Source: JBBDST01 sp040904765 (GTDB taxonomy: Bacteria; Actinomycetota; Nitriliruptoria; Nitriliruptorales; Nitriliruptoraceae). From it: a DNA stretch of 7,405 nucleotides. Under the pieces are notes generated by a model. That model was not told the origin of the DNA. It saw only the letters and a program-made list of their open reading frames with translations, and made no database searches. A program made the position numbers and the translations under genes. Below, in pieces: positions 1 to 5,531 of the stretch (positions are counted from its first letter, which is position 1; every line of letters begins with the position of its first letter). The stretch spans positions 1-7,405 of the forward strand of contig JBBDST010000022.1 in the NCBI GenBank assembly GCA_040904765.1, given 5' to 3'.

Positions 1-2150
1 AGGCCGGCTTCACCTTCGATGTCAAGGCGTGGCAGCAGCCGGTCGAGCCAGATGGGCATCCACCAGTTGCGGTCGCCAAGCAGGACCATGGTGGACGGCA
101 CGAGCGCGACCCGGATGATGGTGGCGTCGATAAACACGGCGACGGCCAGGCCAAGGCCGATCTGTTTGATAATGATGTTGTCGCCGAGCGCGAATCCGAG
201 GAACACCACGATCATGATCAGCGCGGCAGACGTGATGACCCGGGCAGTGTTGGCGATGCCGGCGACGACACTGGCCGTGTTGTTGCCTGTTTGCAGGTAT
301 TCCTCACGGGTGCGGGAGAGGAGGAAGACCTCGTAGTCCATAGAGAGCCCGAACAGGATCGCAAACATCAGCATCGGGACCATCGACACGATCGGTACGG
401 GGCCGTCGAGACCGAATAGTCCACCGAGCCATTCCCACTGAAACACCGCGACGACGGCGCCGTAACCGGCACCGATCGACAACAAGTTCATCGCGGCTGC
501 CTTGATGGGGACCCACACGGATCGGAACACCATCATCAATAGCAGCAAGGACAGAGCGACGATGGTGGCGATGAACCAAGGAAGTCGTTCGCTCGCGCGA
601 TCGGTGAGGTCGATGTTGCTGGCGGTGATGCCACCGACGTGAGCAGCCCCGTCGGTACCGTCGAGCACCTTGGGGATGATTTCTTCGCGCAGCCGGTGAA
701 CTAGGTCCTCGGTCTGCTGTTCGGACGGACCGGTGCGTGGGGTGATCTGCATGACAGCGGTGTCACTGGCGCTGTTGAGCATCGATGGAGACACCTGGGC
801 CACCTGTTCATCGGCCTTGATCGCTTCGCCAAGGGCAGTAAGGATGGTCTGCACATCTGCCTGTGGGAGGTCGATTGCGAGGATTAGTGGGCCAGAGAAC
901 CCGGCGCCAAACCCCGCGACCAGCAGCTCGTGGGCCTGTCGGCGGGTGGAGTTCTCGGATGCTGTCGAAGCGTCGGGCATGGCCAGGCGCATATCGAGCA
1001 CCGGCACCGCGAGTATGCCAAGCAGCAACACGCTGGCAACCAGGTAGCGCCAGGGACGCTCGGCCACGTGGCGGGCCCAGTGGCCCCAGACGTTGTTCTC
1101 GCCGGATTCGACCCGGGCCTTCAGACCGGGGAGCCGGAACCGATCGATGTTCTCTCCGGCAAAGCCAAGCAAGGCAGGCAGCAAGGTGATCGAGGCAAGG
1201 ACCATCACCGCAACCACGATGGCGGCGGAGGCACCCATGATCGTTGCGGCCGGGATCCCGGCCACGACAAGACCACCGATAGCGATGATGACTGTTCCAC
1301 CAGCGAACACGACCGCTTGTCCGGCCGTGGCGGTGGCCCGCCCGATCGAGTCCATTACCTCAGTACCCACGGCGAGGTTCTGCCGGTGGCGGGTCACGAT
1401 GAACAGGGCATAGTCGATGCCTGCGCCGAGTCCGAGCATGACTCCAAGAAGCAGGCTGGCGGATGGCACATCAACGACGATGGCGAGCAGTCGAATGAGT
1501 CCCACGCCGGCTGCCAGGCCGAAGAGGGCCAGGCCAAGTGGGAGCCCGGTTGCGATAATTGACCCAAAGGCGATGAGCATGATGATGAGCGCCGCGCCGA
1601 CTTTGAACGCGAGTTCGGTGCCGCCCAGCTCTGGCGACTGGAAATATGAAGGCAGTTCGCCGCTGAGTTCTACCTCTAGGCCAAGTTCGCGTCCGACTTG
1701 GACGGCCGCGTCGAGCTCATCGACTGCGTCTGAACCTAGCTCGCCGATCGGCAGGCTGTAGCGCACGTCGGCGAAACCGATCGTGCCGTCGGTGGAGAGT
1801 GACCCACCGCGGCCTTCGAGGGGGTCGCCGACCACCGCGACCGTCGAGATCTCGCCCACCGATTCGAGCGTAGCCGCCACGGCAGCGGCCTCATCGGGGC
1901 CGGTGAGCTGCGCGTCGGGAGCGTGGAATACCACCCGGGCCGAACCCCCTGACTGCTCCGGGAATCGTTCTTCCAGGAGTTCCTGTGCGGCATAGGACTC
2001 CGTCCCCGGGATCCCAAACTCCTCGCTGAACTCCCTACCGGCACTCTGCGCGAGACCGATAAGGACTGCGACCGCTAGCATCCAGACCAGCAGCACGCGG
2101 AGGCGGTGCTTCGCGGTCCATGTTCCTACCCCGTATAGCCATGCGGTCAT
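1..2150 (-). CDS. MMPL-family (RND superfamily) membrane transporter, 3' end cut off by the window
   Basis: This is a proton-driven exporter of the MMPL/RND type in the cytoplasmic membrane; the substrate (drug, lipid or other hydrophobic compound) cannot be read from sequence. The frame stays open from the ATG at 2150 to the window edge, 716 codons, close to the usual length of short MMPL proteins, so probably only a short C-terminal tail is missing. There is one hydrophobic helix near residues 17-34, then a periplasmic porter domain with the family-typical IPGTESYAAQELLEERFP. A block of membrane helices follows, with a second hydrophobic start at about residue 367 (WRYLVASVLLLGILAV), giving the duplicated RND layout. 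Two Asp-Tyr pairs, D246-Y247 (LGAGIDYALF) and D605-Y606 (ILFGLSMDYE), correspond to the proton-relay pairs known in MmpL3. The start is supported by AGGAG six bases upstream. The gene is divergent from a tetR gene across a palindrome, suggesting repression by that product. The family is certain; the substrate is unknown. Confidence 0.95.
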   Translation of the reverse strand, partial: MTAWLYGVGTWTAKHRLRVLLVWMLAVAVLIGLAQSAGREFSEEFGIPGTESYAAQELLEERFPEQSGGSARVVFHAPDAQLTGPDEAAAVAATLESVGEISTVAVVGDPLEGRGGSLSTDGTIGFADVRYSLPIGELGSDAVDELDAAVQVGRELGLEVELSGELPSYFQSPELGGTELAFKVGAALIIMLIAFGSIIATGLPLGLALFGLAAGVGLIRLLAIVVDVPSASLLLGVMLGLGAGIDYALFIVTRHRQNLAVGTEVMDSIGRATATAGQAVVFAGGTVIIAIGGLVVAGIPAATIMGASAAIVVAVMVLASITLLPALLGFAGENIDRFRLPGLKARVESGENNVWGHWARHVAERPWRYLVASVLLLGILAVPVLDMRLAMPDASTASENSTRRQAHELLVAGFGAGFSGPLILAIDLPQADVQTILTALGEAIKADEQVAQVSPSMLNSASDTAVMQITPRTGPSEQQTEDLVHRLREEIIPKVLDGTDGAAHVGGITASNIDLTDRASERLPWFIATIVALSLLLLMMVFRSVWVPIKAAAMNLLSIGAGYGAVVAVFQWEWLGGLFGLDGPVPIVSMVPMLMFAILFGLSMDYEVFLLSRTREEYLQTGNNTASVVAGIANTARVITSAALIMIVVFLGFALGDNIIIKQIGLGLAVAVFIDATIIRVALVPSTMVLLGDRNWWMPIWLDRLLPRLDIEGEAG

Positions 2151-2156
2151 GAGCCG

Positions 2157-2161
2157 CTCCT
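2157..2161 (-). promoter_or_regulatory. Ribosome binding site of the MMPL transporter gene
   Basis: AGGAG on the minus strand lies six bases before the ATG at 2150 and fixes that start codon. Confidence 0.75.
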
Positions 2162-2174
2162 ATCGTCGTGCGTC

Positions 2175-2203
2175 TTGACGTCCACAAACACAGATGTTAT
2201 GAG
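2175..2203 (+). promoter_or_regulatory. Candidate promoter of the tetR gene
   Basis: TTGACG (2175-2180) is a five-of-six match to a -35 box. Seventeen bases later comes TATGAG (2198-2203), a weak -10 that lies inside the 29-bp palindrome. Transcription would start near 2210, giving a leader of about 70 nt. A repressor bound to the palindrome would block this promoter. The -35 is good and the -10 is poor, so this is tentative. Confidence 0.4.
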
Positions 2204-2222
2204 ACATAATGTCTCATAACAT
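2194..2222. promoter_or_regulatory. Perfect 29-bp palindromic operator between divergent MMPL and tetR genes
   Basis: The left arm ATGTTATGAGACAT (2194-2207) is followed by a single central A (2208) and the exact reverse complement ATGTCTCATAACAT (2209-2222). A perfect odd-length palindrome with 14-base arms, AT-rich against its surroundings and between a tetR gene and its divergent neighbour, is the classic form of a TetR-family operator. It ends 44 bp from the MMPL start and 58 bp from the tetR start, and it overlaps the proposed -10 boxes of both promoters. Binding by the adjacent TetR is inferred. Confidence 0.85.
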
Positions 2223-2246
2223 ACTCTGATACAGTCTGTCCCGCAA
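2218..2246 (-). promoter_or_regulatory. Candidate promoter of the MMPL transporter gene
   Basis: Read on the minus strand, TTGCGG (2246-2241) is separated by 17 bases from TATGTT (2223-2218), a four-of-six -10 match that overlaps the edge of the palindrome. Transcription would start inside the palindrome and give a leader of about 60 nt. The arrangement mirrors the candidate promoter on the other strand, as expected for an operator that controls both directions. Confidence 0.4.
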
Positions 2247-2280
2247 GTTTGATCGCGAACACCAGACCGATTGAGCCGAT

Positions 2281-2856
2281 ATGCCCCTCGACGATGTGGA
2301 CCCTCGGGTCGCCCACACGCATCAGACCGTCCGCGAGGCGGTGCGTGCGCTCGTGCAGCGCGCTGGCTTCGAAGCGGTCTCCCACCAGGCGGTAGCTGCC
2401 GAGGCCGGGATCGGCCGGGCTACCGTCTACCGGCACTGGCCGAAGCGGACCGACCTATTGCTGCACGCCTTAGCCGATGTTGAAACACCCCACGCTTGGC
2501 ACAGCAGCGGCGATCTCGCCACCGATCTCGAGCGCGAACTTCGGCGCCTCCAACGCACGATGAGCTCACCGCTAGTTTCCGAACTCATCGCGCTGATCGG
2601 GCGTGCCGAGTGGGACCCTGAATTGCGCGAGACTCAAACCGAACTACTCGCAACCGGCACCTCAGGACTGCGCCGCTCACTCGAGTCGGCCATCGACCGT
2701 GGTGAACTTTCCCCACACCACGACCTCGACGCCACAATTGCCCGACTCGCCGGTCCGCTATTCTACCGACGTGTCCTAGCCCGAAGCCCGCCCGACGACA
2801 CGTTCGTGACCACAATCATCACCGCGTACCTCGACGAGGTGATTGCATCGAGCTGA
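2281..2856 (+). CDS. TetR/AcrR-family transcriptional repressor, likely regulator of the adjacent MMPL transporter
   Basis: The protein is 191 aa, normal for TetR regulators. The N-terminal DNA-binding domain covers about residues 12-62, with the helix-turn-helix at about 33-54 and the family signature AGIGRATVYRHWPKRTDLL (42-60). The C-terminal part is helical and would form the dimer and ligand pocket; its GPLFYRRVL (158-166) is typical of a common actinobacterial TetR C-terminal type. The ATG at 2281 is the first start after an in-frame stop at 2272-2274. No strong ribosome binding site precedes it, only a weak GAG, so expression is probably low, as suits a repressor. It is divergent from the MMPL gene with the 29-bp palindrome between them, which implies local autoregulation. 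The inducer is unknown and could be a substrate of the pump. Confidence 0.93.
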   Translation: MPLDDVDPRVAHTHQTVREAVRALVQRAGFEAVSHQAVAAEAGIGRATVYRHWPKRTDLLLHALADVETPHAWHSSGDLATDLERELRRLQRTMSSPLVSELIALIGRAEWDPELRETQTELLATGTSGLRRSLESAIDRGELSPHHDLDATIARLAGPLFYRRVLARSPPDDTFVTTIITAYLDEVIASS

Positions 2857-2857
2857 A

Positions 2858-2880
2858 CGGTCAAAAGAGGCCTTTGACCG
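2858..2880 (+). terminator. Hairpin directly after the tetR stop codon
   Basis: CGGTCAAA (2858-2865) and TTTGACCG (2873-2880) form a perfect 8-bp stem with a 7-base loop, beginning one base after the stop codon. No run of T follows, so it is not a textbook intrinsic terminator. Hairpins without a T tract are common after actinobacterial genes and may act in termination or 3'-end stability. Confidence 0.5.
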
Positions 2881-3235
2881 CGCAAGTCTGGCGGGTCGGC
2901 CCACCGATCGGGGCTTAACTGCGCACCCATCTCGGCGACTTTGCAGTTATTGAGGATCGACCGAAGACATAGTTCGTCCTGACCACAGGTATCAATCGGT
3001 CTGGGCGTATGGCGAAACACGGTGGAACCCGACCGCCGCCAGCTAGGTCACAGCTGAGTCAGGTTCGCCGGGTTTCCTCTGCCTTGGCCGCTAAAGGCCT
3101 AAGACAGCCACTCTGCGACAACAAATGCGCGGGCTCAGGGGCCTAAAGTGTAAGTCCGCGTCCTGCCGGGGGCGCTTACACTGCCTGAAAGCCCAAAAGC
3201 GGTCCAATCGTACGAAAAAAATTTCTAAAAGACCG
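2881..3235. other. Intergenic region without a recognisable gene
   Basis: I see no coding region supported by a start, a ribosome binding site and protein-like composition on either strand here. There is no tRNA-like arm and no repeat array. The region holds an inverted repeat at 3147-3182 and ends in an AT-rich stretch (about 3210-3230, with runs of A and T) just upstream of the whiB1 -35 box, which could serve as an UP element. A small RNA cannot be excluded from sequence alone. Confidence 0.6.
3147..3182. repeat. Inverted repeat with 8-bp arms upstream of the whiB1 promoter
   Basis: AGTGTAAG (3147-3154) and CTTACACT (3175-3182) are exact reverse complements separated by 20 GC-rich bases. 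The repeat lies about 55 bases upstream of the whiB1 -35 box. It could be a two-half-site operator for an upstream-acting regulator or an RNA stem at the end of an unseen transcript. Nothing decides between these. Confidence 0.5.
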
Positions 3236-3263
3236 TTGACATAGGCTACGAATCCGTTACCGT
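3236..3263 (+). promoter_or_regulatory. Probable promoter of the whiB1-like gene
   Basis: A perfect -35 box TTGACA (3236-3241) is followed after 16 bases by TACCGT (3258-3263), which fits the TAnnnT pattern common in actinobacterial housekeeping promoters. An AT-rich tract lies immediately upstream. Transcription would begin near 3270, leaving a leader of about 200 nt before the ATG at 3474. The -35 is strong evidence; the exact -10 is less sure. Confidence 0.6.
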
Positions 3264-3342
3264 TTAGCAAAGAGCAAGCAAACTCGCGTACTGCTTTCTA
3301 AGACTGCGTCACCGTGACCTGCCTAAGTACACGAGTCTGCTT

Positions 3343-3416
3343 TCAGTGTTCCCTCCACACCACGAGGTCGTGTCAGGAGCCATGGTTCCCGCAGTGCGGT
3401 CGCCCGCGAACACTGA
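3343..3416 (+). promoter_or_regulatory. Long-range stem in the whiB1 leader
   Basis: TCAGTGTTC (3343-3351) and GAACACTGA (3408-3416) are perfect 9-base reverse complements enclosing 56 bases. The enclosed part holds a smaller inverted repeat, CACG-AGGT-CGTG (3361-3372), and a near-palindrome around CCATGG (3377-3390). The leader RNA could therefore fold into a closed, branched domain ending about 58 bases before the start codon. It matches no riboswitch class that I recognise. Confidence 0.4.
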
Positions 3417-3463
3417 GCACGCTCTCCTTCCACCCAACAGCGGTCTGGGCCGCAAACTAACTT

Positions 3464-3467
3464 GGAG
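3464..3467 (+). promoter_or_regulatory. Ribosome binding site that fixes the whiB1 start
   Basis: GGAG lies six bases before the ATG at 3474. A TTG four codons upstream (3462) would overlap this site and has no site of its own, so the ATG is the start. Confidence 0.8.
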
Positions 3468-3473
3468 TACTTC

Positions 3474-3725
3474 ATGGACTGGCGAGGTAGCGCTGCCTGC
3501 ACAATCGAAGATCCGGAACTGTTTTTCCCAATCGGAACAACTGGCCCTGCCGTCGAACAGGCGGGGGCTGCCAAGAAAATCTGTGCGCGGTGTTCAGTCC
3601 GTGAAGAATGCCTCGAGTTTGCACTCGCAACCAATCAAGATGCCGGCGTGTGGGGCGGATTAACTGAAGACGAGCGTCGCACGCTCAAGCGTGCTCGCCA
3701 GCGTCGTCGGCGTATGGCCAGTTAA
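3474..3725 (+). CDS. whiB1: WhiB-family [4Fe-4S] transcriptional regulator, WhiB1/WblE type
   Basis: Wbl proteins bind a redox- and nitric-oxide-sensitive [4Fe-4S] cluster, and several bind region 4 of the primary sigma factor to adjust promoter choice. This 83-aa protein begins MDWRGSAAC and carries four cluster-ligand cysteines at C9, C37, C40 and C46, with C37-x2-C40-x5-C46. These positions are the same as in M. tuberculosis WhiB1. DPELFFPIG (13-21), the turn GVWGG (58-62) and a basic tail KRARQRRRR (72-80) for DNA contact are also WhiB1-like. It has its own promoter and a long leader. It converges on the pdtaS homologue, the same neighbour and orientation as recalled for mycobacteria, which supports the orthology. 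The ATG was chosen for its GGAG site. Confidence 0.92.
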   Translation: MDWRGSAACTIEDPELFFPIGTTGPAVEQAGAAKKICARCSVREECLEFALATNQDAGVWGGLTEDERRTLKRARQRRRRMAS

Positions 3726-3749
3726 GCGCTAAGGCGACAGCAGCGCTTA
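3723..3749. terminator. Hairpin shared by convergent whiB1 and pdtaS, containing both stop codons
   Basis: TAAGCGCT (3723-3730) and AGCGCTTA (3742-3749) form a perfect 8-bp stem with an 11-base loop. The TAA that opens the left arm is the whiB1 stop codon; the TAA read on the minus strand from the right arm is the pdtaS stop codon. The stem is the same on either strand and can work as a bidirectional terminator. No T tract follows on either side. Confidence 0.6.
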
Positions 3750-5186
3750 CGACAACGGGATCAGAATCTGACAGTGAGTGCCCGGGCCGGATTTAGCTGG
3801 TTTGACCTCAAGCGTGCCACCCAGTTCTGACTCCACCAGTGTGCTTGCGATCTGTAGCCCAAGATTGGCGCTGCCTTGCAGCGACCAGCCGGGATCAAGT
3901 CCAACCCCGTCGTCGGTAACCGTGACATCAAGACTGTTGGCACGCCGCTCAAGTCGAACAACGATCTGTCCACCGGTCGTGGGAAACGCATGCTCGACTG
4001 CATTTTGCAACAGCTCGGAGAGTACGAGGGCAAGCGGGGTCGCAAGTTCTGCCGGCAGTTCCCCCGCCGACCCCTCGACAGTGACTGCCACCGGCCTGTC
4101 CGGGTCAGCGAGCCCTTGGGTCAGCATGTCCACCAGTCGTTCGGCAACGCCGTCAAACATCACCCGCTGACGGGAGTCTTGCGACAACGTCTCGTGCACC
4201 AGCGCGATCGATGAGATCCGCCGGACAGATTCAGCTAACGCTTCTCGCGCCTCGTCGGATTTCAACCGGCGCGATTGCAGTCGCAGCAACGATGCGACCG
4301 TTTGCAGATTGTTTTTTACACGGTGATGAATTTCGCGAATAGTTGCGTCTTTGTATAACAGCAACCGTTCGTGGCGACGCAGTTCCGTCACTTCACGCAG
4401 CAACACCAGTGCCCCACGTACCTGCCCGCCACGGACAAGCGGTAATACCCGCCGCAACACCACCACACCGTACGCCTCAATTTCGGCTTCAACTGGCTGA
4501 CCTTGAGAAAGGGCGTAAATGACTACGTCAGGTTCGGGATCAAAAGATCGCAGACCGTGTCCAACAATATTTTCAATGATGCCAAGCCGTCGGTAGGCGC
4601 TGACTGCATTTGGTGAGGCATACGCCACCACACCGGCAGCATCAAGGCGCATCATGCCGTCGCCGACGCGCGGGGCAAGTTCATGTTCGGGGTCTTCGCC
4701 CGGGTAGGGAAACGTGCCTTCAGCAAGCATCAGCGACAGTTCGTTTGCCACTTGCAGATAGGTCAGTTCAAGCCCTGAAGGGGAACGCACGGTCGACAAG
4801 CTGGTTTCACGTGTCACCACAGCGATAAGTTGGTCGCCAAACGGCACCGGAATAGCTTCTTCACGCACCGGAACGCCAGCAGACCAGTCTGGTTCACCGT
4901 CTTTGACAATGACCCCTTCGTCAAACGCTCGCGCGACGAGCGGTTTTTGCTTAGACGTAAACTCGCTTCCGACGAGATCTTCCTGATGCACTGTCTGTGC
5001 GGTGTACGGACGCATCTGTGCTATGACCGTGAAATCGCCGGTGTTGGGATCACGCGCATACATCAACAAGTCAGAGAACGACAGGTCGGACAGAATCTGC
5101 CAGTCAGCGGTAATGGCAAGCAAACGTGCAGCCGGCGCGCCCCGAATTCCTGCTCGTTGATCGAGAAGTTCCTGAAGCGACAACAC
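3747..5186 (-). CDS. pdtaS: PdtaS-type cytosolic sensor histidine kinase (GAF-PAS-HisKA_2-HATPase)
   Basis: In mycobacteria PdtaS autophosphorylates and passes phosphate to PdtaR, an ANTAR-domain response regulator that binds RNA. This 479-aa homologue has no membrane segment. It has a GAF-like domain at about 1-155, PAS at about 172-270 (GDGMMRLDAAGVVAYASPNAVSAY is a conserved stretch, 175-198), the HisKA_2 dimer domain with IHHRVKNNLQ (286-295; H288 is the likely phospho-acceptor), and a HATPase domain with N box ELLQNAVEH (391-399, N395), G1 box DDGVGL (425-430) and G2 region NLGLQIASTL (441-450). It starts with GTG, five bases after the stop of the upstream gene and without a ribosome binding site, so translation is probably coupled; the N terminus (LSLQELLDQ) matches that of mycobacterial PdtaS. 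The cysteines C53 and C57 of the M. tuberculosis GAF domain are V54 and M58 here. No pdtaR gene is in the window. Confidence 0.93.
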   Translation of the reverse strand: MLSLQELLDQRAGIRGAPAARLLAITADWQILSDLSFSDLLMYARDPNTGDFTVIAQMRPYTAQTVHQEDLVGSEFTSKQKPLVARAFDEGVIVKDGEPDWSAGVPVREEAIPVPFGDQLIAVVTRETSLSTVRSPSGLELTYLQVANELSLMLAEGTFPYPGEDPEHELAPRVGDGMMRLDAAGVVAYASPNAVSAYRRLGIIENIVGHGLRSFDPEPDVVIYALSQGQPVEAEIEAYGVVVLRRVLPLVRGGQVRGALVLLREVTELRRHERLLLYKDATIREIHHRVKNNLQTVASLLRLQSRRLKSDEAREALAESVRRISSIALVHETLSQDSRQRVMFDGVAERLVDMLTQGLADPDRPVAVTVEGSAGELPAELATPLALVLSELLQNAVEHAFPTTGGQIVVRLERRANSLDVTVTDDGVGLDPGWSLQGSANLGLQIASTLVESELGGTLEVKPAKSGPGTHCQILIPLS

Positions 5187-5191
5187 GACGG

Positions 5192-5506
5192 TTAACGCGT
5201 CAAGAAACGCTGAAGGTGTTTCACTGGGATTACTTCGCGAATGTGCTCGAAAGCTCGTTGTTCGATTTCACGTGCTTCACCCAACGAAATACCCAAAATT
5301 CGGGCAGTTTCTGACAACTCTTGGGGATGACCGTCGGTGAGCCCCATACGCAGTTCGAGTACCCGCCGTTGTGTCTCAGGCAAACGGGCAAGCACTTTTT
5401 GCAATGGCCCAGCTAAAGCAGCGACGGTGTCGTCTGCTTCTTGGCGGCGGCGTCCCTTGTTGGTCGGCTTACCCGACCGAGACCCGGATGATCGTGGCGT
5501 TGTCAT
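5192..5506 (-). CDS. Small stand-alone sigma-70 region 4-like helix-turn-helix protein
   Basis: This 104-aa protein has a basic, low-complexity N terminus (MTTPRSSGSRSGKPTNKGRRR) and then one domain at about 35-92 that reads like region 4 of a primary (RpoD-like) sigma factor: LPETQRRVLELRMGLTDG (42-59), then ELSETARILGISLGEAREIEQRA (63-85). There is no room for region 2, so it cannot act as an ordinary sigma factor. It could bind DNA, the RNA polymerase beta flap, or a sigma-4-binding regulator. In the recognition helix the residues matching E. coli RpoD R584 and E585 are L75 and G76, while the match to R588 is kept (R79). The ATG at 5506 is preferred over an overlapping TTG at 5575; neither has a clear ribosome binding site. 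It follows the epimerase stop by 25 bases and ends five bases before pdtaS, so it is probably translated by coupling. The domain call is firm; the role is unknown. Confidence 0.8.
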   Translation of the reverse strand: MTTPRSSGSRSGKPTNKGRRRQEADDTVAALAGPLQKVLARLPETQRRVLELRMGLTDGHPQELSETARILGISLGEAREIEQRAFEHIREVIPVKHLQRFLTR

Positions 5507-5531
5507 GATGTAAGCGTAGCGAAGGTCGCCA

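Noticed and set aside
930..1562. A 210-codon open frame on the plus strand
   Set aside because: It lies wholly opposite the MMPL gene, whose two Asp-Tyr motifs fix the true frame. Its product is a hydrophilic, low-complexity sequence with no domain, as expected of a shadow frame in G+C-rich DNA.
2763..3020. An 85-codon open frame on the minus strand after tetR
   Set aside because: A third of it is antisense to tetR, it crosses the hairpin after tetR, and the product resembles no known family.
3024..3049. A SigH/SigR-like promoter, GGAAC followed after 18 bases by GTC
   Set aside because: The -10 should read GTT, the site is more than 400 bases from whiB1, and no gene begins near it. A chance match is likely.
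3308..3318. GTCACCGTGAC as a possible CRP-type site in the whiB1 leader
   Set aside because: The half-sites face the wrong way and lack the six-base spacer of the TGTGA-N6-TCACA consensus.
3462..3473. A TTG start giving the WhiB protein four more residues
   Set aside because: The ribosome binding site GGAG overlaps these codons, and with the ATG at 3474 all four cysteine positions equal those of WhiB1.
3346..3663. An open frame on the plus strand overlapping whiB1
   Set aside because: It runs through the whiB1 coding region in another frame, lacks a ribosome binding site and has no domain; the WhiB frame carries the conserved cysteines.
5127..5151. A minus-strand GGAAT...GTT pair inside pdtaS resembling a SigH promoter
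   Set aside because: The spacing is 20 rather than 18 bases and it lies downstream of the pdtaS start, where it would drive nothing useful.
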